Assembly: GCF_010501055.1 (NCBI RefSeq)
Contig: NZ_QVMO01000001.1
Coordinates: 1-64,000, forward strand
Direction: 5' to 3'
DNA length: 64,000 bases
Origin: Dysgonomonas sp. 521
Lineage (GTDB): Bacteria; Bacteroidota; Bacteroidia; Bacteroidales; Dysgonomonadaceae
Shown here: piece after piece, positions 45,953 through 53,811 of the stretch
Numbering within the stretch: position 1 is the stretch's first letter
Layout: each line of letters opens with the position of its first letter
Translations under genes and position numbers: made by a program
Notes under the pieces: model-generated
Told to the model about the DNA's origin: nothing
The model's input: only the letters and a program-made list of their open reading frames with translations
Database searches by the model: none

Positions 45953-45968
45953 GTGAACAATCGTTCAC
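45953..45968. promoter_or_regulatory. TetR operator upstream of the regulator gene
   Basis: GTGAACAATCGTTCAC: arms GTGAAC and GTTCAC around AATC, a perfect inverted repeat in its arms. It sits 27 bases before the TetR ATG and just after a CATCTTTG box (minus strand 45978-45971). It pairs with the operon site at 45276-45291. Confidence 0.75.
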
Positions 45969-46146
45969 TATGCAAAGATGAGTATTTTATTAAAATCAGC
46001 AATAGATTTTATGTTAAAAAATCTATTGAAAAATAAGTAATATATGGAGATAGAAAGATGCTGCCTTTAAATTCAAATTTTATCAAATTAATATTGTCTG
46101 ATTTTGAGCTCATTATAAAAAGAGCAAATAAAAGTTGTCGGAATTG

Positions 46147-46177
46147 TTTGCAAAAACAAAAAAAAGACATACATTTG
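46147..46177 (+). promoter_or_regulatory. Promoter of tRNA-Ser
   Basis: TTTG at 46147-46150 is followed after 19 bases by TACATTTG at 46170-46177, an exact Bacteroidetes consensus. The tRNA starts 28 bases further on. Confidence 0.75.
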
Positions 46178-46205
46178 CATCGCTTTTGAAGAAAAGTATT
46201 GTACT

Positions 46206-46291
<86 letters not shown>

Positions 46292-46422
46292 TGAAAGCCT
46301 AAGACAAAAGGCGACAAACAGCAGACAAGTCCTACAAATCAATGATTTGTGGGACTTTTTGCATTTAAGAGTGTCTGGGTGTAAAGCCATAAAAAAGCCA
46401 ATTTTGGACATAGTTGCGTAAC

Positions 46423-46506
46423 CAATTCGTAACCTACTCTCCAAAATTAGAAATAGGTTACGAATTGTCCGAAATTGGCAGTGTGTTGTCCATTATTGGC
46501 AGTCTG
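46423..46506. promoter_or_regulatory. Inverted and tandem repeats before the integrase gene (putative integrase/Xis sites)
   Basis: A perfect 14-base inverted repeat, CAATTCGTAACCTA (46423-46436) and its complement (46454-46467), brackets 17 bases. It runs directly into two adjacent 21-base direct repeats (46465-46485 and 46486-46506), each of the form TTGTCC-NNN-ATTGGCAGT-N-TG with 4 differences. Such arrangements near tyrosine recombinase genes are arm-type binding or directionality-factor sites. The assignment is by position and structure only. Confidence 0.55.
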
Positions 46507-46560
46507 TATTTATCTCATTATTTGATTGTTAAAACTAATTTTGAAATTAAATTTTGAGTT

Positions 46561-47793
46561 ATGCAAAAGAGTACATTCAACATCCTTTTCTATGTTAAAA
46601 GGAATGCAGTAAAAGCAAATGGCAAAATGCCGATTATGGGACGGATTACCGTCAATGGAGAAGCTGTTCAGTTTGGAGCAAAAACAGAAGTCAATCCCAA
46701 AATCTGGGATACGAAATCAGGAAAAGCTGTCGGCAAAACACAAGAAGTAATAGAACTCAACGGTATCCTTGAAAGTATCAAGGCTACTATGACAAAGATC
46801 TACCGTGAATTACAGGAACGGGAAACTACCGTAAGCCCTGAACGTATTAAAAACATCTTCTTTGGAGTAGAAATTAAACAACAGATGCTTTTAGACTTAT
46901 TTAAAAAGCATAATGACGATGTTGAAAGATTGGTGGGCATAAGCAAATCAAAGGCTACTTATCAGAAATATGAGGTAACACGTAAACATCTAACCAACTT
47001 TATTAAGGAGAAATACAATCGCTCGGATGTGGGATTAAAAGAAATTGACTACCTCTTTATTACAGATTTTGAAGTCTATTTACAAACTACCTGTGGCTGC
47101 AGTTCAAATACAACAGCCAAGTTCATGCAGTTTTTCAAGCGCATCGTCATTATCGCAAAAAACAATGACTGGATTAAAGCTGATCCATTTGTCAATTACA
47201 AAATTCGTATTAAGAAAGTAGATAGAGGCTATCTGACACAAGAGGAAGTCGAATCTATAATGGAAAAAAGGTTTTCTACAAAACGATTGGAACACGTGCG
47301 TGATATTTTTGTGTTTTCTTGTTTTTGCGGATTAGCATATATAGATGTAAAGAAATTGCGCAAAGAAAACATTCGAACCTCATTCGACGGTAATCTGTGG
47401 ATTATTGGTAAAAGAGAAAAAACAGATGTAACGTTTTCAATCCCCTTACTTGATATTCCCAAAAGAATATTAGAAAAATATGAAGGCACTTTGCCGGATA
47501 ACCGAATACTCCCTGTACCAAGTAATCAAAAGATGAACGCTTACCTGAAGGAAATCGGCACATTATGTGGGATTGATAAGGAAATTTCATTCCATCTTGC
47601 ACGCCATACATTTGCTACTCTGACACTTAGTAAGGGCGTTTCTATCGAAAGTGTTAGTAAAATGTTAGGGCATACTAATATAAGAACAACTCAAATTTAT
47701 GCGAGAATAACTGATTCAAAAATAAGCCACGATATGAATGCTTTTGCCGGAAAAGTTAAAAGCATGGAGGATAAATTAGTAGTTAATCAATAA
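46561..47793 (+). CDS. int: Tyrosine recombinase/integrase, IntDOT-like
   Basis: Integrates and excises the element. The 410 residues comprise an N-terminal arm-binding region (1-95), a SAM-like core-binding domain (100-200) and a catalytic domain (205-400). The active site is H345, R348, H371 and Y380 (SFHLARHTFA, LGHTNIRTTQIYAR). The first catalytic Arg is not in the expected place: the motif reads CGLAYIDVKKL, as in IntDOT, where the same Arg is also absent. It lies 270 bases from tRNA-Ser and is followed by an ORF6N gene 11 bases on. Confidence 0.95.
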   Translation: MQKSTFNILFYVKRNAVKANGKMPIMGRITVNGEAVQFGAKTEVNPKIWDTKSGKAVGKTQEVIELNGILESIKATMTKIYRELQERETTVSPERIKNIFFGVEIKQQMLLDLFKKHNDDVERLVGISKSKATYQKYEVTRKHLTNFIKEKYNRSDVGLKEIDYLFITDFEVYLQTTCGCSSNTTAKFMQFFKRIVIIAKNNDWIKADPFVNYKIRIKKVDRGYLTQEEVESIMEKRFSTKRLEHVRDIFVFSCFCGLAYIDVKKLRKENIRTSFDGNLWIIGKREKTDVTFSIPLLDIPKRILEKYEGTLPDNRILPVPSNQKMNAYLKEIGTLCGIDKEISFHLARHTFATLTLSKGVSIESVSKMLGHTNIRTTQIYARITDSKISHDMNAFAGKVKSMEDKLVVNQ

Positions 47794-47804
47794 ATAATAA
47801 TATC

Positions 47805-48335
47805 ATGGAACTACAAATCATTCAAAATAAGATATACGATATCAGAGGTGTGCGTGTCATGTTGGATTATGACCTCGCAAAATTGTATGAAGTTGAAACA
47901 AGAGCCTTAAAACAGGCAGTCAAACGAAATATAGACAGGTTTCCGGCTCCTGACTTCATGTTTGAATTGACACGGGAAGAAAGCGACGAAGTAATCAAAT
48001 TAGGGGTGTCACAAAATGTGATACCCCCCGGATACAACGTCGGCTCTTCCTTTATAATGGCGTTCCCGGAACTCGGAGTGGCTATGCTTTCATCCGTATT
48101 GAAAAGTAAGAAAGCTATTCAGGTAAATATATCTATTATGCGGGCTTTTGTTGCTTTACGCCAATATGCACTCGGTTATGCAGAATTAAATCGTAAATTG
48201 GACGAATTTATGATAGAAACAAATATGCAGTTCAGCGATATTTATCAGGCTCTTACCGAACTGGCATCACAAAAAGAACAGGAAAATATGCCCCGTAAGC
48301 GTATAGGCTTTAATGTTAAATATGATGAAGAATAG
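47805..48335 (+). CDS. ORF6N-domain DNA-binding protein
   Basis: A 176-residue protein. The ORF6N/KilA-N-type domain occupies residues 1-90 (YDIRGVRVMLDYDLAKLYEVETRALKQAVKRN pattern; FMFELTREE; a later GVAMLSSVLKSKKA helix). A short C-terminal helical region follows. ORF6N proteins are phage- and element-borne regulators or antirepressors. It forms a small string with the next two genes. The acidic end carries a lone basic RKRIGF. Confidence 0.85.
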   Translation: MELQIIQNKIYDIRGVRVMLDYDLAKLYEVETRALKQAVKRNIDRFPAPDFMFELTREESDEVIKLGVSQNVIPPGYNVGSSFIMAFPELGVAMLSSVLKSKKAIQVNISIMRAFVALRQYALGYAELNRKLDEFMIETNMQFSDIYQALTELASQKEQENMPRKRIGFNVKYDEE

Positions 48336-48341
48336 CAAAAT

Positions 48342-48761
48342 ATGGAACGAGGATATATCAAAATTAAAGAAAACGATGAAAATCAACTAATTGTTGAAGC
48401 AAAACTCGTAAATTGCACCCTGTGGCTAACGAAACATGAGGTTGCCGATTTGTTTAATGTGTTCGTCAATACGATTGGTAACAACCTTCGGAGCATATTC
48501 AAATCAGGCTTACTTCGTGAAGAAGATGTTACCCGAATACATAAATTCGAGAATAATGGGCGCTCATGTGAAACGGTACTGTATAATCTTGAAGCATTGA
48601 TATTTGTCAGCTACCGTGTAGCATCTTTTGAAGCAAAAGCATTTCGGGAATGGGTAATGAAAGCATTAACCGAATATACCCGAAATGATAATAAAAAATC
48701 AACTGAAGTTCTGATAGTATATAACCTGCATTCAAAACTTCCGGCTATTTCAATGAATTAA
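48342..48761 (+). CDS. RhuM-like/antirepressor-type protein, short
   Basis: A 139-residue protein starting 6 bases after the ORF6N gene. It matches the N-terminal part of RhuM-type proteins: a LTKHEVADLFNVFVNTIGNNLRSIF HTH-like helix pair and FISYR-like YNLEALIFVSYRVASFEAKAFREWVMKAL. Full RhuM proteins are about 330 residues, so this may be a short element-borne form; a C-terminal Fic-like part is absent. Probably regulatory. Confidence 0.65.
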   Translation: MERGYIKIKENDENQLIVEAKLVNCTLWLTKHEVADLFNVFVNTIGNNLRSIFKSGLLREEDVTRIHKFENNGRSCETVLYNLEALIFVSYRVASFEAKAFREWVMKALTEYTRNDNKKSTEVLIVYNLHSKLPAISMN

Positions 48762-48783
48762 TAAACTCTTAATACATTCAGAT

Positions 48784-49311
48784 ATGAAACACGTATTTTA
48801 TTTACTTATCGCTGTTTTTATGGTTTCCTGCGGTTCAAACTCATCAACGAGTAATTATGAAAAAACCATTACTGATAACCTGTTAAAAGGTAGTGATACA
48901 AAAGAAAATCTCAACTTCAAAATTGTTGAATTGAACGAAACTGGAAATGTTACGGTTGCTGATAGTGTTGCTTATCTTACCGATGAGTTCAGAAAGGAAA
49001 AACAATCTGTTATTAGTCGTATTGAACTTGCAAGAAAAATGAGCGAAGATTTATTGGCTCAAACTAAAAAACAAAGCGATATTGACAAGTATAATGCTGA
49101 TATCGCCGTAATGAACACCCGTATAGATTCGCTTAAAAACCTTGTTCCTGATAACTTGCAAGGATATGACAGCAGAAACGCAAATGATGTACTTGCAGTC
49201 ATTGTCAGGTGCAAGTATTCTGTTCAACTGTCGGGAACTCCGAAAGAAGAAACATTCAATTTCTATCTATCCCCTGACGGTAGTAAATGCTACGGTAAAA
49301 AAGGAATATAA
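48784..49311 (+). CDS. Element-borne lipoprotein of unknown function
   Basis: A 175-residue lipoprotein: hydrophobic signal and lipobox VSCG with Cys16. A coiled-coil-like stretch rich in Lys, Glu and Asp spans residues 70-115 (EFRKEKQSVISRIELARKMSEDLLAQ, TKKQSDIDKYNADIAVMNTRIDSL). The C-terminal 45 residues are beta-rich and end YLSPDGSKCYGKKGI. Similar lipoproteins are common cargo of Bacteroides conjugative elements. A terminator follows 22 bases on. Confidence 0.65.
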   Translation: MKHVFYLLIAVFMVSCGSNSSTSNYEKTITDNLLKGSDTKENLNFKIVELNETGNVTVADSVAYLTDEFRKEKQSVISRIELARKMSEDLLAQTKKQSDIDKYNADIAVMNTRIDSLKNLVPDNLQGYDSRNANDVLAVIVRCKYSVQLSGTPKEETFNFYLSPDGSKCYGKKGI

Positions 49312-49332
49312 TAATTACCAATAATACGAATG

Positions 49333-49364
49333 AGCCTGTGTCAAAATGATACAGGCTTTTTTTA
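49333..49364 (+). terminator. Terminator after the lipoprotein gene
   Basis: AGCCTGT (49333-49339) pairs with ACAGGCT (49351-49357), with an inner TCA/TGA extension, and is followed by TTTTTTT. It ends the integrase-proximal transcript. Confidence 0.85.
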
Positions 49365-49732
49365 TGTTTATAGCTTTCCTTTCTGTGGGGAAAGTGCAGC
49401 GTTTTATGATGATAAACGCAAAGTATATCAAACTCAATTTTCTTTTTTCTACACTTCCCTCGGTATAATTCCTTCCTCATTTAGCTACTAAGCCACGGAA
49501 AGCGGCTCGGAGTAATCGAGTATCAGTTGCGAAAGTATTTCCGTGTTCTTAACGCCACAGCAAGTTCAAGCCGCAAGGGTTTTACGAAAAATCTTCCTCT
49601 TTCCCTCATTCTTCAGGCGAGCGTATTTATTCGTAAAAAACTGGCAGTGGCTAAACACTACTTTCTAATTGCACCTGAAACTCGATCACACCTCACCGGC
49701 TCCGATACGGCATAAAAAAAAAGTCAGAAATT
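49365..49732 (+). other. Long leader region of the accessory operon, possible small ORF
   Basis: About 370 bases without a convincing gene. A TTG-started frame of 62 codons (49527-49715) reads MRKYFRVLNATASSSRKGF... and ends HLTGSDTA; it has no ribosome site that I can see. The stretch is less AT-rich than its surroundings and contains small GC stems (for example GCCACGG with CCGTG near 49493-49546). I suspect a structured leader RNA conserved in elements of this kind; a real small protein is the alternative. Confidence 0.3.
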
Positions 49733-49969
49733 ATGAGAAGTATAGAAAAAAATAGGAAACAACGACCGACAGCCTACCTTCCAATTAGCATAAAATTGGT
49801 TGTAAAAATCGTTTTGGCGGTTTTGGGCTTCTGTGTGTGGGGAACAGGGTTTATTTGGACTTTAGTGGGCTTGTATCTCTTTCTTCCTGTTATTCGGGGT
49901 ATCCTCTCCTTCTTCGTGGGTTTGGGTGCTATAATCCTCTTTATTCTCGCAATGCTGACCTTTTTATAA
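49733..49969 (+). CDS. Small two-helix membrane protein of the element
   Basis: A 78-residue basic protein with a polar N-terminus (MRSIEKNRKQRPTAY) and two hydrophobic helices (residues 22-45 and 50-76) rich in Gly and Leu, ending FILAMLTFL. Small proteins of this look occur in Bacteroides conjugative elements ahead of the accessory operon. Function unknown. The next gene starts 19 bases on. Confidence 0.6.
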   Translation: MRSIEKNRKQRPTAYLPISIKLVVKIVLAVLGFCVWGTGFIWTLVGLYLFLPVIRGILSFFVGLGAIILFILAMLTFL

Positions 49970-49988
49970 TCCCTTAAAATTTAGAGTT

Positions 49989-50981
49989 ATGAGCAAAGTA
50001 TTTTTATTAGGAGCAAACAAGGAGATAGACAGAGCCAAACAAGTGGTAGAAGTCAATCAGGTTATCCGAATGGAGGGTTACAGCTATGACAGATATGTAG
50101 TGTATGAAATCCGTAAAAACGATTGGGGCATTGCTTACAAGTTGATTAACCTGCGGACAAAGGATTTTCATACAGCCGACATTATCAGACCATTGAATGA
50201 AAAATTCGGTATTGGTTATTACTATGACAGCGAGAACCCTGAATTTATAGACAGTTTTGAAGTTGCAATGCTTCTTCAGCAAGCACAGAAACAGAAGAAA
50301 GCAGAAGAAGACGAAGCCGAACAGGAAAAAACCAGAGTAGAGCAGGTTAAGGAAATCGGGCGTAAACGCTTTGCCGAGATATTCCCCGAAGATGCTTTAG
50401 GCGTTATCGTGGCACGATTGAAGCAAGACGACAGCGACCGAATGACCGACTACTATGCACACAGCACACAAAGGACGGTTATTATAGGCTTTTCCAAACA
50501 CAAAAGGGACATCTTTTCCGAAATGCGCAAACACGCATCCAACTTTGATGAAACCGCCTATTTAGCCGAACCTAACGAGGACTACGAACACCGTGAAAAA
50601 TACAGTATGGGCGACGGCTACTATTTAGGCGAAAGCAAATACTGCGGTTGGATAATCGAAAAAGTGCCTGTATATGACCGTAAACGCACGATTGAAGATT
50701 TTGCATACACAGCAGGGAATGACGATAACATACATATCAGCAAATCCGACACAATGCCACCCAGTAAGCCGACAGAAGAAAGCAAAGGCGGTTGCACATT
50801 GGTAGAGTATTCAGCCAAAGCGGTAGCGGTATTCGGAGAAACGAGAGCCATAAAAGACGAACTCAAAGCAATGGGCGGACGCTTCAACAGCTGATTGACA
50901 TTCAACGGCAAGAAGTTAGCAGGTTGGATTTTTCCGAAATCACAGGAACAACGGTTAGCGTATTATTTCGGATTGGATTAA
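49989..50981 (+). pseudogene. Element accessory protein interrupted by an in-frame TGA
   Basis: The frame codes for 301 residues to TGA at 50892-50894 and then continues in the same frame for 28 more codons (LTFNGKKLAGWIFPKSQEQR and on) to TAA at 50979. The text just before the stop, AMGGRFNS, followed after the stop by LTFNGKKLAGWIF, is one uninterrupted domain end: the typical 'GGRFN-x-x-LTFNGxKxAGWIF' close of this conjugative-element family. The TGA probably replaces an Arg codon (CGA to TGA). The product lacks its last 29 residues unless the codon is read through. Function unknown. Confidence 0.65.
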
Positions 50982-51021
50982 TAAGTAGTAACACGGGGCA
51001 GTAACCCTGCCCCACAAAAGA

Positions 51022-51621
51022 ATGGTCATGAAATACAAAGATTTATCAGCATACGAAAAATTACAAAAGATACAGGATATCAATTTTTGCAGGGTAGAAC
51101 GCCACAATGTAGCCGTATATCTGAACGCACTAAGACATAACGACAGGGCTATAATTGAGGAATACGAGAGTTTTGGAGATACCCCACGCCAGTTATTAAT
51201 GAATAAACGGGAGTATGAAAAACATTTGCTATTCGGCTTTACCAAAAAGGGATTTAACGAATATGGTTGGTTGGAAAGACCTGATTTTTTGGAACGTGAA
51301 GAAATACAATTCCCCCATCGGGACGGTTGGGCGGTAAGCAACCATATTACACTGGGTAAAGGCTTAAACGGAAAATGGACATACGGAATGAGTTATTCTT
51401 ACAGCACTGGCGGAGCAGGTTATGGCTTAGGCGTATGGGGTAAGATATTCGACAATCGAAAAGATTGCCTTACCGCAGCCCTCAATGAAATGATGAAAGG
51501 ACTTGACAAAGACAGCAGTAAGACCGACAAATACGCTATATCCGTTTTGAAACAAGCGAAAAGCCTGTTTGATGAAATCACAGGACGCAAAGCAGTACAA
51601 TTAACATTATCATTCTTTTAA
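51022..51621 (+). CDS. Conjugative-element accessory protein, unknown function
   Basis: A 199-residue soluble protein; the start MVMKYKDLSAYEKLQ could also be the second Met. The middle is aromatic and glycine-rich (YGMSYSYSTGGAGYGLGVWGKIF, residues 130-152), followed by a helical C-terminal KSLFDEITGRKAVQLTL. I do not recognise a named domain. It belongs to a run of five plus-strand genes with short gaps, typical of the accessory strip of these elements. Confidence 0.65.
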   Translation: MVMKYKDLSAYEKLQKIQDINFCRVERHNVAVYLNALRHNDRAIIEEYESFGDTPRQLLMNKREYEKHLLFGFTKKGFNEYGWLERPDFLEREEIQFPHRDGWAVSNHITLGKGLNGKWTYGMSYSYSTGGAGYGLGVWGKIFDNRKDCLTAALNEMMKGLDKDSSKTDKYAISVLKQAKSLFDEITGRKAVQLTLSFF

Positions 51622-51633
51622 TCAACAATAGAT

Positions 51634-52116
51634 ATGAAAACAACAGAAGTAAACGATAGTATTATAGGCAAGCGTTGTAAGAGCATTTTTACAGGCTTAA
51701 TGGTAACAGGCATTATCGAAGAAATCAAGATAACCGAATACACAGCAGAGGTAAAGGTGCGTTTCGATAAACCACATAGGTGGGGAAATCATACCTACAA
51801 AAGCGATTGGAGTTCCGCACGCCTACACGACGAGTTCGGCTCACTACATCATCTTGAAATCATTGACGACAAATACCAAACTATCGTGGTGGAGTTCAAC
51901 AAAGAGATAGCCGAGATTGACCGAATGTTTGCACAGGATTACAGTACTTGGGGAGCAGTAAACCTCAAAGAGTGGATAGACAACTACGAAAGCAGTCGTT
52001 TCACTCAATTTTCAAGGGATTCGGCAATCATTACCTCCGAATATAATATGGAGAACCTAATCAAGTGGCTAAAAGAACAGGATTATATTAAAGAATATCA
52101 ATATATTACAAAATGA
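51634..52116 (+). CDS. Conjugative-element accessory protein, unknown function
   Basis: A 160-residue soluble, acidic protein. The N-terminal half is beta-rich (IGKRCKSIFTGLMVTGIIEEI, then VKVRFDKPHRWGNHTYKS), which suggests a small barrel; the C-terminal half is helical (WGAVNLKEWIDNYESS). It starts 12 bases after the previous gene and overlaps the next by 4 bases (ATGA), so translation is coupled. No function can be assigned. Confidence 0.65.
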   Translation: MKTTEVNDSIIGKRCKSIFTGLMVTGIIEEIKITEYTAEVKVRFDKPHRWGNHTYKSDWSSARLHDEFGSLHHLEIIDDKYQTIVVEFNKEIAEIDRMFAQDYSTWGAVNLKEWIDNYESSRFTQFSRDSAIITSEYNMENLIKWLKEQDYIKEYQYITK

Positions 52117-52343
52117 CAATGAAAACAAATTCAATCAATCATAACGGCTGTTCTGTATGTGAACAAGGTAAAGAGAACTATACAACGTTTCGTCCTGCCC
52201 ACCGTCCGAAACAAACATTTTATCAATACGATTACAGGCATACAGACGGGAAATTATTTTCAACCGTAGCACCAACTCTGGAGGAATGCCGTACCCGTCG
52301 GGATGAATGGCTAACCAAGAAAAACGATAACATTAACATCTAA
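52113..52343 (+). CDS. DUF3873-type small protein
   Basis: A 76-residue protein of the DUF3873 kind, common on Bacteroides conjugative elements: NGCSVCEQGKENYTTF, RPKQTFYQYDYRHTDGKLFS and a final PTLEECRTRRDEWL. Two cysteines in CSVC might bind a metal. It starts inside the stop of the preceding gene. Function unknown. Confidence 0.7.
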   Translation: MTMKTNSINHNGCSVCEQGKENYTTFRPAHRPKQTFYQYDYRHTDGKLFSTVAPTLEECRTRRDEWLTKKNDNINI

Positions 52344-52347
52344 CATC

Positions 52348-53028
52348 ATGGCACAGGAAAGAATGGACGATTGGATGCAGTATGCGAAAGACCTTGCAAA
52401 AGCGGAACGGGAACTGGGTATTGAACATTGGGTATATATCACTTTTGAAATTCGCCACGAGGACAGAAGCCGGGAAGTTTTACACAAAATAGACATTCCC
52501 CGTGATATGTTAGATCGTTGGCGGTGGCTTATCGAATGGCGTAAGGCAAAATTAGTGTGCAAATATCCGAGAAAAAGAGTTCAGATATATCATTGTTTTT
52601 ACGACAAGCGAACAGGTTTACAGACGGGCTTTGACTTTTTGTTGGGTAAAGTTGCATCCGCAAAAGCACAGATAACAAAAGTAGAAAGAGCCATTGCCCA
52701 GTATATCGACTACAAAAAGCACAATGATCTGTTTTTCAATGCAGATACGGATGAACAGTTATTGAAGGCTTACAACAAATTGGAACAGAAGAAAGACAAC
52801 TATCAAAAAATGTATGTGATGTTACAGGAAGAAGTAAAAAAACATAAGGAGAACAACGATAGATACAAACTATTTATCGGCTTCAACAAATTAGGCGAGT
52901 TCGGTACAATCAGCGAAGCCAAGAAACACGCCAACGATAGCGGATTATCGGGCGTTTTTAACCTGATTGGCGACAAGTATCAAGACAGTTGGTATGTTTC
53001 CCCGATACAAGTACAAACATCTAAATAA
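52348..53028 (+). CDS. Element accessory protein with coiled-coil region
   Basis: A 226-residue soluble protein. Residues 1-75 are basic and aromatic (MDDWMQYAKDLAKAERELGIEHW, LDRWRWLIEWRKAKLV). A long helical stretch at 95-170 (KAQITKVERAIAQYIDYKKHN, KLEQKKDNYQKMYVMLQEEVKKHK) should form a coiled coil. The C-terminal 50 residues are compact. No named domain recognised. It starts 4 bases after the DUF3873-type gene. Confidence 0.6.
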   Translation: MAQERMDDWMQYAKDLAKAERELGIEHWVYITFEIRHEDRSREVLHKIDIPRDMLDRWRWLIEWRKAKLVCKYPRKRVQIYHCFYDKRTGLQTGFDFLLGKVASAKAQITKVERAIAQYIDYKKHNDLFFNADTDEQLLKAYNKLEQKKDNYQKMYVMLQEEVKKHKENNDRYKLFIGFNKLGEFGTISEAKKHANDSGLSGVFNLIGDKYQDSWYVSPIQVQTSK

Positions 53029-53036
53029 CAAAGGAT

Positions 53037-53222
53037 ATGACAACGATAAAGGATATTGACGGAAACAGAATTGAAGTAACAGATCTGAAGGCAGCCATAC
53101 AGCAATGTATTGAATGTTCCGACAGTCCTTACAAAATGGCTTCGGGGCATACGGTTGGCGAAAACCATCGGTTTATGCTGAAACAGCTTGAGAAGTTACA
53201 AAAAGAGGGACAAGAAAAATGA
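53037..53222 (+). CDS. Small element protein (61 residues)
   Basis: A 61-residue protein: MTTIKDIDGNRIEVTDLKAAIQ followed by CIECSDSPYKM and a helical end LKQLEKLQKEGQEK. Small proteins of this form close the accessory strip of related elements. It starts 8 bases after the coiled-coil gene and is followed by a terminator. Function unknown. Confidence 0.6.
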   Translation: MTTIKDIDGNRIEVTDLKAAIQQCIECSDSPYKMASGHTVGENHRFMLKQLEKLQKEGQEK

Positions 53223-53226
53223 TAAG

Positions 53227-53340
53227 CGGGCGATTTTCGCCCGTTACTATTCTTATGAGCAAAAAAATGGGCGGGAGAAAAAGTAACAAAAAGCCGATTA
53301 ACAAACAATCCGAAACGTTTAATTAGCTTCGGATTGCTTT
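53227..53340. terminator. Two terminators between convergent accessory and transfer operons
   Basis: CGGGCGA (53227-53233) pairs with TCGCCCG (53237-53243) over three bases. A second stem, CAATCCGAA (53306-53314) with TTCGGATTG (53328-53336), is followed by CTTTTG. They separate the plus-strand accessory genes from the minus-strand transfer operon. Confidence 0.75.
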
Positions 53341-53367
53341 TGTAATAGAAATTAGAACTATCAAAAA

Positions 53368-53811
53368 CTATCTAATTTGTATATTTATTGCCTTCTTGAA
53401 CCGGAACGGATTGGCAACATAATAGTAACAGTTGGTAGCTCCACCCGTAGTAACCACGATAGAACCATAGCCGAAGATACGCCCTGCAATACCTTGTACC
53501 ACCTGAATACCCTCACATTTAACCAGTACCAGTTCAACAGTCCGACGACTTATTACTCCCGTTTTTATAATCACTCGTTTGTTGGTTACGGCATAGATTG
53601 AGCCTACTTTCACTAACACACGCTGTACAAGGGAAACCAATCCCAAGAACAGAAGTGTAATCCCTAAATAATGTGTTATTTTTACATCATCAAAATAACA
53701 CATAAACCCGATAGTCAATAATATGGCAGGTTGCAGGAATAAGAATATATGTATCCGTGCCCTGTACATTATGTCCTCTCCGGGTTGTAAATATGTATTA
53801 AGAAATTTCAT
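53368..53811 (-). CDS. PH-domain (bPH_2) membrane protein
   Basis: A 147-residue protein if started at MKFLNTYLQPGEDI (53811), where ATGA overlaps the stop of the M23 gene; the longer frame start is inside that gene. Two helices (residues 18-36 and 41-60) are followed by a bacterial PH domain (residues 65-145): SIYAVTNKRVIIKTGVI, RTVELVLVKCEGIQVVQG, FGYGSIVVTTGG. bPH_2 proteins (YdbS/YdbT-like) act in membrane or envelope homeostasis. It is the last gene of the transfer operon; a part in mating or entry control is conceivable. Confidence 0.75.
   Translation of the reverse strand: MKFLNTYLQPGEDIMYRARIHIFLFLQPAILLTIGFMCYFDDVKITHYLGITLLFLGLVSLVQRVLVKVGSIYAVTNKRVIIKTGVISRRTVELVLVKCEGIQVVQGIAGRIFGYGSIVVTTGGATNCYYYVANPFRFKKAINIQIR

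Noticed and set aside
50792..51004. 70-codon frame over the end of the interrupted element gene
   Set aside because: It is the out-of-frame reading of 49989-50981; the in-frame continuation past TGA has the family's sequence.
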